From Emergomyces orientalis (lineage: Eukaryota > Ascomycota > Eurotiomycetes > Onygenales > Ajellomycetaceae), in assembly GCA_002110485.1 (NCBI GenBank), contig MOWL01000090.1, positions 62,001 through 126,000 on the forward strand: a stretch of 64,000 nt of DNA, read 5' to 3'. Numbering within the stretch: the stretch's first letter is position 1; the number at the start of each line of letters is the position of its first letter. The notes beneath the pieces are model-generated. The model ran no database searches and was not told the origin of the DNA. It saw only the letters and a program-made list of their open reading frames with translations. Position numbers and translations under genes: made by a program. This document shows positions 30,822 through 43,697 of the stretch, piece by piece.

Positions 30822-31721
30822 GATTTCTTTCGGGAAGGTAACTGAACTGTCCACGGAGTGGAAAGTCCGTGAAAAGGAAACAGATAACAACGAAGAAAGT
30901 AGATAGCTTAACACGGATGCAGAAGCCGCAGAGACAACAAAGGACAGAGCTTGGGGGTAGAAAAGGAGGCACCCGAAGCAGCAATTCGGAGATATAGATG
31001 CACTTCAGTGATAGAAATGAACAACAGAACGGTCTCTCCTCGTGGCTGGTTGAGGGCGTCAGAAGAGAGATGAGGAGGTGAAGTTGAACAGTTGACGAGA
31101 GAGACGGCGAAGTTTAGATGTTTTTGACGTTGAGGAACAGCAACATCCAAGGGAGGCAGGGGCAGTCATGAAACGGAACAGGAAACGATATCGTATTTGA
31201 TATACACATATTCGATGTGAGGGACGGGGGTGGTAATACCTCGGTATTACCAAAACGGGAAAACTGAAGGGGCAAGAGCAGGAGCAAATGCAAGCTCTAA
31301 CCAGTCGATGAACAACATGAAAAGGAAAGTGGTGATGTATAAAATAAAAACAACTGGGCTGTAAATAAACAAATGGGCGTCGATTGTTTATATACGGAAA
31401 TTGAGATCAATGGAGAGCATTGAAATGTTGTGGCTTTACAGTTTATGTTCTCTGGTTCTTATAACCTCGAAGTGAGTGAGGTTCGAGGTGACTAGAAGCG
31501 GATAAAAGATCTCGCAGATATTGTTCTTCTCCCGCATTGTATCCCAAGGTCCATTATATACCAGGCAATGGGTTATTAGATGGCAGGAGGTAACTGTTTA
31601 TGCTCTTATGTTGGAGAAAAAGGGGGTCCGTGGAACAAATAATGAAGCGCGTCTTCAGCGAAACCTTTAGATAAGAATTGCTTACTCGAAGCTGCTAGAT
31701 ACATTACGTATACCACGAACG
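30822..31721. other. Promoter and spacer between C2H2-like gene and BET2
   Basis: 900 bp with the promoter and leader of the C2H2-like gene on the left and the BET2 3' untranslated region on the right. A pair of AATACC-type inverted copies (GGTAATACCTCGGTATTACC, about 31231-31250) forms a perfect 9-bp-arm palindrome around TC. No gene recognised. Confidence 0.6.
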
Positions 31722-33154
31722 TTATTTCCCTAACACTTTGCTGGTGATCTCTTTAGGCATACAGCTTTTTATCTGTCAGATGGCGTTCCAAAAAATAATA
31801 ATAATAATAATAAAATAAAGAAATAAAAAGAAGAAAAAGAGGTGAGGGAGAGTGAGGGAGAGTTAGGGAAGAACGTACTATATCGGATCGACCTCCTTAA
31901 GGCCAGGATATCTCAGTAAACTCAAACCAGCGATCCCAAAAACGGTATGGAACACATCCACCATATCTCCTGGTCGATCTGATATCCCACCTTCATCCGG
32001 ATCCTATATCTTTCGTCAACAAAGGTCCAAAGCCTTCAGGAAATTTGGAAGGTATGAATTCAATTTACCTGGCAACGAAGAATAAAGGCAGCCAGCTTAG
32101 CACCATCAATCCAGTGCAACCTGCCAATCATAGCTAGACTGCTTGCGACCCACCAGCTGTAGCAGACATCCTCTAGCTTTTCCGGTCGGCCATTGAGTCC
32201 ACCGTTATCCAACTGTCTCTCACTTAGCCAACCACCCAACCTGTCCGCGTCGACGATATCAAGGCGGCCGGCAATCGCTAAGGCTCCCACGCAAGTAAAT
32301 ATCTGGCCCGCATGGGATTCTGCCCCTGGACGAACCCCAAATCCGCCATCAAAATTCGCACATGACTGCACATAGGCTACAGCTTTGGGAACATCGACAA
32401 GGGAGAGGAGGCCTAATAACGACAATGCATTAAGCGCGCCGTAGAGAAAACGTGTATCGGTCTCCCCCCACTCATCGCCTTTGAAGGTCCCCGTAGAACG
32501 ATCTTGAAGGTTTGCAATAACTAAAAAGGGAGAGCAAAAAAAGAAGAGGGTAGGAGAAAAAAATTAGTTTCTGCGGTCACCGTAAATTCCATGTCGTAAT
32601 ATATGCCATACATGACCCCACTTTCTCCTTCCCGGCCCGCCCCTGCTTATCCAATTCGTCGACTGCATCAATCGTCACGAGGATCTGAATAGCACTGACG
32701 GTATATAGCATGTGAGCGTCATGACCCGGGGCAGCGCCAAATCCGCCGTTGTCATGCTGGCAGCTAAGAACGAAGGCGATGGTTTCGTTGCGGGGTAATG
32801 CCTCGGAGTGGCCAAGTAGATGGAGCGCCGTCAGGCCCCAGTAGACTCCATTCAGTCGCAGGTGTTCTGTAAGCCAGTATTCCAACTCATCTTTCCGCTG
32901 GTGGGGGCCATTGTTAATAATCAATATTCCATTTCACCTGGGAGAAATAGGGCAAATAACGCCAGTTTAGGGAGATAGCCCGCGCGCGCGAGAGAGAGAG
33001 AGAGAGGGACAGGAGCAGCGTGTGAAAATGGATCTCAAGAAGGCGCACGCACTGTGTCAAGGCGTTTGATGTAGTCCACATGTTTCTGCGCACAAAGCTC
33101 CCCGCCTGCGGAGTCTGGCGCACCACCCCTGCCTGGGCCTGAAACTAAAGACAT
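31722..33154 (-). CDS. BET2: Rab geranylgeranyltransferase (GGTase II) beta subunit
   Basis: Catalytic subunit that attaches geranylgeranyl groups to C-terminal cysteines of Rab GTPases, working with the Bet4 alpha subunit and the Rab escort protein. Five exons: 33154-33053, 32897-32612, 32520-32069, 32003-31879 and 31764-31722, giving 335 residues, the usual size. The prenyltransferase repeats are visible: SCQHDNGGFGAAPGHDAHMLYT, SCANFDGGFGVRPGAESHAGQI, ERQLDNGGLNGRPEKLEDVCYSWW, and the last near GDMVDVFHTVFGIAGLSLL. Zinc ligands are expected at the Asp and Cys of LEDVCYSWW and the His of DVFHT. The exon 2 donor (T-GTATGG) was chosen because it restores the VGSFIANLQDRSTGTFKGDEWGE join that matches the family. 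Very confident. Confidence 0.96.
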
Positions 33155-36100
33155 CGATATACACACGCGACCTAAAAGCAATAGTCAAAGCGGCAGGGGA
33201 ATACAAGTAAGTCTAAGAAAAATAAAACTAAAATAAGTAGTAAGGTAACAGGATAAACTAATTGCACAAGACCAACTGAGAATAAGGAGCAAATTGTTCG
33301 AGTTGATAGCTAGACAGCCAGGCGACGCGATGTTAAGTAGAGCATACCATTCAGTGGGCAAGGCCCCCGTTGCTGATTTCTTTTATTTCGGTGCCTAGGC
33401 TATCATATCATGCAATTCTTCATAGCGGTCATAATCATCAAGTGGTCAGTAGGCGGAGTAAGTAATCAAGCTGGATGTTGATCAGGCAGATGTATGGAGT
33501 CAGCGAAGTTAAAGCCCCTCTGATAGCTCGGAAGAACAAAATTCCGGTGTCAAACCAGGCCAATACTTGGCGCAGCTCAAAACGGGATGGCGCCTCTTTG
33601 GAAATGCAGATGATTATCACGTGCCGCGCCAGGAACCAGCCCTTCCCGCCTGCACCAAAATGTGCCCCATATAAATTATGCAGCTGTCGTCATTGGGGGC
33701 TTGGGAAGTTGGTCCCTACCTAGGTAGCCACGTCAAGCACGTTTCAGCTTTCGTTGAAACTTTGGCATGCTGAGACGATGATTCCAATTTTTTACACAGC
33801 GCGAAGCCCTTGCAGTCCTGCAGTGTATCTCCTCCAAATGAATACGCTTACCTTGGTCCAAACATGTTGGGTTGCCTCAGCAGTGCTGGGTATTTCTGGA
33901 AGCAAATATTAATTATTAATCATGCATGAACAAAACCACTTGTTACCCTTATTATTAAACTGTTAGAAATGGTAGCCAAAGCGCCCGCTCATTAGAATAG
34001 TGGACCCGATTGGCATATTCCTCTAGCGTCAAAAGGGTTCCTCAGGCCGCGAAAACCACCCAAGTACCCACGGAATCCCCGTTTCTTATGCGTTAGAGGC
34101 TTTATAAACTCAGCGCGTACGTCGAAGATGGTTATTTCGAATCTAATAAAGTCTAATAATAGTGCAGCGTGCTTGATGTTATCCTTTGTCGCCGGATTCG
34201 ACTCCATTATAATTTTCCGCAATGTCATGCGGAAATTTTGTCACTGATATTGATCGTGGGGACGCGGTTTAAAAAATTCAAGCTTTTGCAGCACACCTAA
34301 GATTCATGTAAACTTCGAATACATACATACACTCACCCAAATGCACCGCGACGGCAGCAGAGAAGATCCGAAATCCCTTCGTGGGATTGGAGGTTATGAT
34401 CAAAATAGCCCCCCGCCCTCTCGCCTTCTCCACTCTTCTAGATTTCTATTCAGAGATTGAATGAATGAGAGTAGATGATGAGGGATTAAAGGCATATTTA
34501 TCACCATCTCAAACCGCTTTCTATTTTCATTACCACCATCACCGTTTTTCTGTGTCCTGACTCCATATATGTTAATTTGTTTCCCCATCTTTGTCTCGTT
34601 TTCTCTCCTTACCAGGGTCACCTGTTTCCACAGTAATTCCTTCACGGGGGGTTAACCTAAAGATTGATCATGAACAAATATCACTCATTCACTCAACCCA
34701 CCGGCAAACCAAAGCAGAGACACTCATAGTGAGATTGAATACCCCGAATCCCTCTGCTGAGTTACTAATACCATCACTACCATCAAAGCGATGATATTAC
34801 CCACACCCATGCTGTGTGCCCCTGCGTACGGGATAAATATATAAACGGCGCATACCTGCCGCTGGCACTAGGACAAAATTTTTTTAACCACTGATGAACC
34901 CCCTTTTTGCAGATTTTTATTCCCGTGGTTTAACAGCGGGGCCGGGTGGAACAGCCATGTACTAATGTGTAAGGAGGAGAGATGTTGAGAAACGTGGAGA
35001 TAGTGGCAGTTTTTTTGCTCGATAACTATAACTTTTTCAAATAATAAAAAAACTTTACTTTAGATTTTTAGAACCAGGAAGGTTGCTGGAAAGGTGTACC
35101 TGCGTATAAAACTTACGCGATCCCTGCTCAAAGGGTGCATCCATGTCTCGGGAGTGAAGAATAATATATTATTTTATATACGCTAGTCAGTTAGTTAGTT
35201 TCTGTACGGAGTACAGCAACCAAGCCTAGGTAACTTAGCTAAACACAATGATAACTAGAGGATACAACAAGCATAAAATAAGGGTACGAAAAAAGGGGGG
35301 CCAGGCACATAACTCAAAAAAACCTTTGTCTTAAGAAAGTAAAGTAAAAAGCGAACGCGACCCGAGATATTGATGGTCGCAAAGAAGATTTTCCAGTCTT
35401 AGGTCCATTGTGGCGTTAAAGCCCCAGGGTATTTATATCATAAGATGGAAGTTAACGAGACTAGTTACTCCGTAATACATTTATATTTCTGCACTTTAGA
35501 TAAAAAATAATGGAGTAGTTAACTAGCAGCAATGATAAAATGATGTAAATATTTACAGCTTCTCCGAATGATATCACATCAACTCGCTTTTAAAACAATT
35601 TCTCGGGGGTTACATTAATACTGTTCCGTGTTTGAGGCTGAATCAAAAACAACAGCAGCATACTAATAATAATCCATAGATCCATGGATACCTCCAGTGT
35701 CCAGGGACCAGTCCCCAGTCTACGCTCTACGCAGAATAATAAAGATGGGCCCCAAGATTCAGTGTGGTAGCATGGAGGTTGCCCAGGTGGATTGTGGAGA
35801 TTGTTCTTGTCATTGACTCGTGGGGTGCTCCTCTAATGGATATGGATACCATAACTTGGAAGCATGTCTGCATAAAGGCGTGTATATATACTTTTTGTAG
35901 AGAGGGATCTGGCAATTCGGATTGGATTGTTTGAGGCTAACCAGAGAGTGAGGTCCACGGGTGGGGTGCGTGGCCTTTACGCAGGTCTGGGATTTCTCGA
36001 GCGTCAATAGCCCCTTGGGGTGGCTGTTGTTGTTGTTGTGTCCATGGATCCCTGGCCAGTTGCCCCTTATCCCCTTACTTTAGCCGCGGGCTGCAACAAG

Positions 36101-37782
36101 GGGGAGGATTGAGCGGGATGAGAGGGATGAGAAGGAAAGGGAAAATTCCCCTGGATTTGTTTGATATTATTATTTCCTACTCCTCCGTACTGCAGGGAGA
36201 TACAGCCTCTAATTCTCCTCATATTGTACTCGATGTCTCTCCTCTTGTATAGTTATCATCGTTGGCTAGGCTCGATTCAGGTACCGCCCACACACCTCTT
36301 CCAGGCCCTGTGGCTAGGGTGTTTGTTGTCTCTGGATTAGTACCTGGTGATATATTTTGTAGGGGTATGTAGAAAGTAACTTAGTGGTGGCTCCAGGCTA
36401 CAAATTGCACAGCCTAACCAGTAACCACACGCTGGGTCGGGGGGGCTAACTCCACTGCCCAGGGACCCTTTCTTCCTCCGCCTAACCACCATCACGACAT
36501 CCCTCTCCCTCCCTCCCCCCATTAACCTCTTCTATCCACTTTTCGTGTGTTCTTCGAGCCTTTCTTTATCTATCCTTTTCTCTCTTCCGTCTACTCTACT
36601 CTTCGCCATTCCATTTCCGTCACTCTCACCCTCCCTCCCTCGCTACGTCGTGTCTCGCTTGTTTGACCTGACTGACCCTGTGGACCATCTCGTTTGTTGT
36701 AACCCAACATTCAAAATAACTCCACCTTGACTGGCCCTTTCTTTGTCCGCCTCTGTCCGCCTCTGCAAACCCGCAATAATCCCATCTTCGATTCCGACCT
36801 CCCCCAAATATCCTTCTTCTGTCCTACTCTCCCTCTCTGTCTCTTTTTCTCTGTGCCCATAGACAGGGGAACGGTCAGAGTCAATTTGCTGTATGTTGCC
36901 TCAGTTTCCACTCCCTTCGACTCCCTTGTCCGCCCTTTTTTCATTATTGTCGCGCATCAAGCTTGCGGCTACAGACAGCCTGTCTCCTCCTGTATGAAGT
37001 GAAGCATCTGTTCGTTCCTGGCTGATTTGTTGTTCTCTGTCCAACTGCATTGCACTCATCCCATCCCATCCCATCCCATCCCATCTCGCCTGTTTCTATT
37101 ATTTCCCTCCCATTATTGCGGGTGGTGCGTCTCACCCTAGACTACTAGCCTGTATTTTTGGGTTCCTTATTCCCTCCTCTGAGTGCTTGGCTGGCTCGCT
37201 CCTCTATTCTGGCCGTCGTTTACTTTTATTTACACTGGTGCTTCAAATCGCTTTTCATCGCAACTAATTTACTCGTCGCACAACCAGCAGCCTCGTGCAA
37301 CATCGCCTCTTTCCCTTTACTCTCATCTTTCATATCCCGATACCTTTCGAATGCCCTGAATGCGTTTACTTGCCTGCAATTAACCTTATCAAACAACGGA
37401 TTTACCCTACGGTTCTACTAGGGTTGTGCAGTGGCTTGAATTAAATTCAACCGTTTCACTTCGCAACCGGCATTTGACGTGCAGCGCGCTTTTAGGGGAG
37501 GGAATCACACCCGGGTTCACCCAGGGTAGTCCACGTTGCAGTGCCCTCCATTTGAGGGCATTGGCGGGAAAATAAGGGATCCAGCTGTGACGTCTTGAAA
37601 GGAGTCCTGAAACGTACGTATATCCGGTTTTACCACACTGTCTCCCCAATTTATTATAAAATCTGTATATATATTTTGTATATATCTACCTTGGCTTGGT
37701 CGTCTTATTATTTAGACCGTTCCTTGTTTGGCTACCGAGTGTGCTCTCTCGCCTTGCATCTCTTGCAACCTAGCCCACAATC
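33155..37782. other. Long AT-rich intergenic region and CT-rich leader
   Basis: 4.6 kb without a recognisable gene. It has exact TACTCCGTA copies at 35205-35213 and 35466-35474, a GTTA-type run near 35186, CT-rich sequence from about 36480 to 36950 typical of fungal promoters, and a (CATCC)n run at about 37056-37085. The right kilobase is probably promoter and 5' leader of the RhoGAP gene. Short frames throughout lack domains. Confidence 0.55.
37056..37085. repeat. (CATCC)n microsatellite
   Basis: Six copies of a 5-bp unit in the leader region of the RhoGAP gene. Confidence 0.9.
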
Positions 37783-40258
37783 ATGGCTAACTCATACAGT
37801 TCACAGCAGGACGGCCCGTCTTCACCGTCCACCGTACCAGCCGTGCTGATTTACTCCCGCCTCCCGTTCTCTTACTGTCCACCGTCCTACGGGTTCCCTC
37901 AAGGGAAGGCTGAAAGGTTCTTCTTCTCCGACTCTCACATATCCACTCTCCACACAAAGCCTACACGCAACAGCGATATTCCCTTGGTAACAATGCCGAA
38001 AAACCCTGCTCCCCCTTTACAGCTGGGATTATCCAACTTCAATGAACTCACTCAGAACCCCCGCTCACCATTGAGCCCAAACTCATTGAGCCCCCTAAGC
38101 CCTACATCACCTATGTCTCCGACGTCGCCATATCTCAAAGGATCCACAATCCGGCCATTGACTGGGAAAAATTCAACTGTGTCCCGATCACCAAATCCAT
38201 CCACTGTTGAAGAAAACAAGGAGGGGCCACAAACGCCAAATATAACCGCGATCCCACCGTATCCACCTTCTCCCAAGGAATCCACTAAGCATGGCCGAGA
38301 CCCATCGAGGTCGTTTTTCTCCAACCTCAAGGCATCTAAATCGAGTCACCGGCTTCAATCGTCAGACGGTCCCGACAAACAGACAGCTGATAACATCCCC
38401 CCTGGAAGTCGAGGCAGTTCAAAGGATAGGGCGGCAAATATATCGAGCCGAGGACGGAATGGTTCCTCCACAGATCTTCCAACTTCTTCTGGTCGTGCTG
38501 AGAGAACAAATAGTGAGGAAATATTCCGCCTTCTTCCTCCGTTACTTGCAAAAGAAGGAGAAAACATTACAAAGCCACTAACCACGAGACATGTTTTAGG
38601 CAGCCGGAACGACGATCAATCTCTACGCAAGGAGAGCGTAACTGATGCTCACTATTTAGCGTCCAAAAAAAGCAAACCTCGCTTCGCCAATATTCTTACT
38701 CGAACACGATCCATAAGAGTGGACGATTCCTATGCCACTGGTAAAAACCATCCACCTTCACGACGACCATCGAACGGCTTACTACGGCTCGAGGAGATAA
38801 GCAGAAGCAACAATAATACTCAACCGCCGTTGAAAACCGCCCCATTACAACCAGACAAAATGTTTAGAGATGTTATGGGCTCCTCTGTTAGAAACCGATC
38901 AACCGACCGCCCAGCAGCTGATGATTCCCATATAAAAGCCCAGCGTGTTGGACATGGAGGGTCGTTAACATCCTCATCGTCACTGAGCCAGGTCTCAGGC
39001 GCGTCGCTATTTAACAACTTGAAACAAACGTCCAGCGGTGCAGCTGACCGCCTGGGTAAAGCTGGCAAGGGCTTTTTCGGTAAAATCACTAGAAGCGGGA
39101 GCAGCAATGAACGCGAGTACCTTGCAGATGACACGTATATTTGCCAAACCATTAATCTTCCACTTGTGGAGCAAACTCGCCGAACGCGGATTTCGAAACG
39201 GTTGGAAGCATCAAAGGATAAAACTGAGTATTGGATGCCGGCTCTACCCTGGAGATGCATTGAGTATGTCATTTTCCTTCCCACACACCTTTTTGACTCG
39301 CACTTGTCTAACGTGAATGTCTTTTTGTAGTTACTTAAACTTCAAGGGCTGTGAGGAAGAGGGTCTTTATCGAGTTCCTGGGAGCGGGAAGGATGTTAAA
39401 CATTGGCAGAGGCGGTTCGATACTGGTACGTTTGTGTTTTCCTCCGTGTACGGTGTTATAGTTGAGTGCTGTTCAGGCTAATTAAAAATTATTTTTGCTT
39501 TGGTAGAATACGATATCAATCTATTCGACGAACCTGACCTATACGATATCAACACGATCGGATCGATGTTCAAGGCGTGGCTCCGCGAGCTACCAGACGA
39601 AATCTTCCCCAAGGCTACGCAGGCCATGATTGCAGAAAAGTGCATGGGTGCCACTACCGCCCCGCAAATGTTGAAGGACGAATTATCCAGACTACCCCCC
39701 TTCAACTACTACCTCCTTTTCGCCATAACCTGCCACCTTAGCCTCCTCCACTCCTACGTCGATAAGAACAAGATGGACTATCGCAACCTCTGCATCTGCT
39801 TCCAACCCTGTATGAAAATCGACGGCTTCTGCTTCCAGTTCCTAGTCTGCGACTGGAAGAATTGCTGGCAGGGCTGCTGGACAGAGAAGGAGTATCTGGC
39901 AATTGAACTCGAGGCGGAAAGGAAGGCTAACCAACCCGTGGACGCTGCGAATGCAAAGGAGAGCGGTTCCGCAGCTACAGCCATTGAAGAGAGAGCAGTC
40001 TCGTCATCTGGCAGCAGCCAGGGTCTGAACACAACTACTACTACCACCGCCACCACCACCAACAGCAGTAACAAGGAAGATAACAATAAAAATAATACCA
40101 AATCAGCTTTCAATGGCGCCGGGGTACAGGAGTCCAGCCGCTCGGCGAGCCCGAAACGCGGACGCAAACCAGCACCACCAAGCATTAACAGCTCGCATTC
40201 GCGTTCTGCATCCCAACTACCGGAGCTAGGTCCGCCACTTTCACCTATCAAAATATAA
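37783..40258 (+). CDS. Rho GTPase-activating protein (RhoGAP domain)
   Basis: It probably switches off Rho/Cdc42-type GTPases that control polarity and the cell wall. Three exons: 37783-39263, 39331-39425 and 39507-40258, giving 775 residues. A second good start at 37993 (MPKNPAPPLQLG) would give 705. The N-terminal half is Ser/Pro-rich and disordered, with repeated SPLSPNSLSPLSPTSP motifs that are likely phosphorylation sites. The RhoGAP domain starts about residue 450 with ICQTINLPLVEQTRR. The catalytic arginine lies in EEEGLYRVPGSG (R508). DLYDINTIGSMFKAWLRELPDEIFP and the NYYLLFAITCHLSLL helix follow. NLCICFQPCMKI is where the family usually has NLAIVFGPTL, so that segment is unusual. The C-terminus is Ser/Thr/Asn-rich and basic, with SPKRGRKPAPPS. 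No PH, LIM or BAR domain seen. Confidence 0.9.
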
Positions 40259-40408
40259 CATGACTAATAATAAAGCGGATAACCTGACCTGGCATGTTCG
40301 AGAAAACACTGCGGGTTGCTTTCCCACACCCACCTATCTAGACATCTAAGCATTGCGATTTGTATTTGGGACGGATGGTTTTGGACGACTGCTTGAATAT
40401 CAATTGGT

Positions 40409-40438
40409 TAATCAATCAATCAATCAATCAATCAATCA
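40409..40438. repeat. (AATC)n microsatellite
   Basis: About seven copies of a 4-bp unit in the 3' region of the RhoGAP gene. Confidence 0.9.
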
Positions 40439-42136
40439 GATGGATCCCATACAAGAATTGAAACGTTGGAAATCAGGCATTTCACATTTTTTCCCGCCCT
40501 TTTTTTCTCTGGCTCATGCTCTGTCGACTCGACCCTACAAACCAGCACATCTAAACCCAGGGATATTGTTGCATTTTTGTAACCGCCCTGCCCTGTTGAG
40601 GTCACCTTCCTCACATTTCTAGGCATTGTCTGAATGCCTTCTAATATTCTGTAAGGTCTGGTGTGCAGTTACCTTTAGAATGAATGTGCATAGTTACTAA
40701 ACAATGCATTTGCACAATGAAGCTATGTCTTCACAATTCCAGCTAGCTTTTTCAACTATATGTTTTTATGCACTCTGCTGTTTCTTGGATTATGTGATTC
40801 TTTTTCTTGTGTTTTGGAGAGTTCTTGGGATTGGTTTTTCTTTTCTTGCTATTCTACCTACAAATTCCTCAGATTATCTTCTTCCTCTTTTGCACAATTG
40901 AGAACTGCAGTTATAGCTTGCTTTTAATAGTTCTTGTTGATTTTTGTTTTCTTCTTCGCCTCCTGCATTTCTCTCATGAAGCATGCTCTGGCGCTTAGGG
41001 GGAGCTTTTTCCTTGATTCTCAGCTGCTGGCTTATGTATTTTTCTAACAGTTTTTGCAAGGCTTCATTTATCACTGTCATTGACTGTTCTCCTTTTCTGC
41101 TTTTCTTTTTGTTCAATTTTGCCCCTTTGGATTCTTTTACACTAGCTTTGGCATTACTTGCTCCCCAGTTTTGCAGTTTCTCGCTTTCTCATCATTTCCC
41201 CTGACACTTTCATTCTCACTCCCATTTCAGCCTTCCCCTTTTCTCCCTTGATGGCCCTCCTTTTCCTCTATTCTTTTATTTCGTTTTTTATTATTATTTA
41301 AATTTCATCCACGCTGGCAGGTGTTATGGGTTATGATGCTTGGGTTTCAAATGTATAATATTTTAACATACCGATTTACTTACTGAGGCTGAAAGAAATG
41401 GCGTTCGAGTTATAGAACTCATTCATGAAATTAAACAGCTTAGCTAGCTTCTGCTCAATGGGTGTCTTTTTTTCTTTATCCTTTTCCTTTTTTTATTGCA
41501 AAAAATACAAAAAGTACAGTTTAAGAAACATTACACGGAAGAGATGAGATGAAATTCAGGTGTGCAAATTGGGCCAGTACGGGGTGATTCCCACAGGCGA
41601 TGCCCATCACCCGGACCTATTCGATTGCCCAATTGACAACATTCAAATAATGAAGAAGGATGAAGCGGAAGCAGAAGCAGGGAGAATGGACATCGAGCTG
41701 GACGTACATTGTTCCCTACCATAAGGTCGGATATGCTGAACTTATCCCCATGCTATATCATGAAGCTCCCGATCCGCCCATTTTGCAGAGTGCAAAACGT
41801 TATCGTGCCGTACAGTAACCTTAACGTAAACGAATTGAAATTTTGCCATCCATGGCCCTGAAAGCTTCTTGATTGGATGATCTGCATAGTACTAGTTCAG
41901 GGTTATAAAACCAATGACCTGAAAAAATCAGTGAAGGAGCATGGGTCAGAAAAGGAAACCTTGGAGACAATATCATGAGGTGCGCAAATTTATATATATT
42001 TGCTGTTCCTTGTTCACCGTCCGTTATATTTACCTGAAGCTAGCTTTGTGATTTCAAATAAAGAGCCCGCGAGCCCAATTTCCCCCCTCCACCCCATGCT
42101 TCTCAACCAATATCTCTCAGGTCTCTTCTTCCTGTT

Positions 42137-42157
42137 GAGAGTCCGAAGTGGACTCTC
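42137..42157. repeat. Perfect inverted repeat (8-bp arms, 5-nt loop)
   Basis: GAGAGTCC (42137-42144) and GGACTCTC (42150-42157) are exact reverse complements around GAAGT. It is preceded by TGTT, and a 10-bp palindrome GACTATAGTC follows at 42172-42181. The arrangement recalls the start of a retrotransposon LTR, but no matching end or target duplication was found. Confidence 0.7.
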
Positions 42158-42480
42158 TTTCTTCTTAGTATGACTATAGTCGTAGTGATTCAATCAATTC
42201 CTAACTAAGTAAAAAGCACGGATACTTTCAGTGTCCATAGCAGACAAGTACCTAGGTAGTAAGAAGCGAAGAAGAAACTTAGATATACAGAGACACCCAA
42301 CACGAGATAAACAAGAACGCCTGTAAATATTACTAAAAGGAAAAACAGATTTCCCAATCCAACCCCATCCCATTTTATTTATTCCTTTAATTCACCATAA
42401 TCAAACGGAATTCTACAGAATCAGGGGCCCGGATACCTCCTCTCGTCCCTCCGCAGCTCACACTCAACAAGAAATCAAAA

Positions 42481-43386
42481 TCACCCTTTTGCATGCCCAG
42501 CCCTCCTCTCATTAGCCCTCATTCGCCTCTCATTTCTCTTTATCCTCTCAACCCTCTCTCTCCTCCCTTCTCCTCTAACCCCCTTCCCCTCCTTAGTCAG
42601 CCCTTCCTCCTTCTTCCACATCTTCTCATCAACCTCCACAAGCCACTCATTCTCTCCGCGCTTATTCTTCCCCTTATATCCCCACTTCGGCACCCACTCG
42701 CCACTCGCTTCATCATAGACTAACTTCTTCCTACGTTCCGCTTCCGCATTCCCACCTCCCGAGCCGAGTTTCTTGTTATATTTGCCAATCCCCTTTTTCC
42801 GCGCGAAGAGCTCCCACTTTGTCGGTTGTTTGGGGGTCGGGAGGGGTTTGAAGCGGGGCAGGAGGGTGGTGCGCGGGGGTAGGGAGAGGAGGATGCCGTC
42901 GCGCGGTGTGGCGGTTATGGGGCAGGTTGTTAGGAGTTGGTTCAGGAGGGATTGGGCTCCGTCACGGGCTGTGCTAGTTAGGGCGGCATTTAGAGAGGCA
43001 TTGTTGTTGAGGGATGGCGATGTTGTATTGTTTGGGAGAGACAGTGGGTTTGGGTCTAGGGCGAGGAGGTGGCCTAGATCGAAGGTGTAGGGAGTAGGTT
43101 TTTCAACGGTTATGGGGCTGGAGGAAATAAATTAGTACTTTAGTAGCTTGGAGGATTGAAATGCGCGGGTATAGCAGATAAGGGGCGAGGAATTGGTAGA
43201 AAGGCTTCTTTGCTTCTTTTGAGCTGGGTGGGGGGGGGTCTGGTGAAGATTCGACATGAGCATGAGATTGCATGCGCAGGCCTTGGGTTGTTATTAAACG
43301 TACAGTCTTTCTGGTTTTGATTTCGCTTTAGCTGTGGAGGTAGACGCGGGAGCTGAAGTAGAGTCAGCCATGTCTGCGATTGACAT
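42481..43386 (-). CDS. RRS1: Ribosome biogenesis regulatory protein Rrs1
   Basis: Needed for 60S subunit assembly; in yeast it acts with Rpf2 to bring 5S RNP into pre-60S particles in the nucleolus. Two exons: 43386-43304 and 43117-42481, joined CT-C so that the protein reads PERLPITVEKPTPYTFDLGHLLALDPN. Length is 239 residues, with a second possible start at codon 6. Family landmarks are TVEKPTPYTFDLGHLLALDPNP, LPPRTTLLPRFKPLPTPKQPTKWELFARKKGIG, and VYDEASGEWVPKWGYKGKNK. The C-terminus is very basic (RRERVERIKRNERRMRANERR), as expected for an RNA-associated nucleolar protein. It diverges from mS29 with only 311 bp between start codons. Very confident. Confidence 0.95.
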
Positions 43387-43697
43387 GATTGCTGGGTGAA
43401 TGGTATATTGTATCTGCTTGTAAGGTATATAAATTTCGGCAACTTTAAAAATATGTAAAAAAAATGGTTCAGATCTCAGTATGACTAAGCAGAATATATC
43501 TTGCTGCTTTAGTTTGTACCAGTCGCTCACAAAACCAGCGACACACCCTTTCACTTTTGGTTCTCCAGATTCTTTTCCCGCCGAACCTCTTTTTCGCTCA
43601 ACTTCGACAGCAGCGCAGGTCTACAATTACTCTGCCAATTCAATTCAACAACCACTCTGGCAGGCCATTCACCACGGCAAGGCAGCTCCCCGCCACA
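43387..43697. promoter_or_regulatory. Short divergent promoter RRS1 / mS29
   Basis: 311 bp between the two start codons, so the pair may share a bidirectional promoter. It pairs a cytosolic ribosome assembly factor with a mitochondrial ribosomal protein. An A/T-rich core lies near 43440-43465. I found no PAC or RRPE element by eye. Confidence 0.6.

Larger units (their letters stand above)
40259..42480. other. Convergent intergenic region, no gene recognised
   Basis: 2.2 kb between the ends of the RhoGAP and RRS1 genes. It contains an (AATC)n run near 40409-40438, long T-rich tracts at 40740-41310, and an inverted repeat at 42137-42157. No protein-coding gene recognised. Confidence 0.6.
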
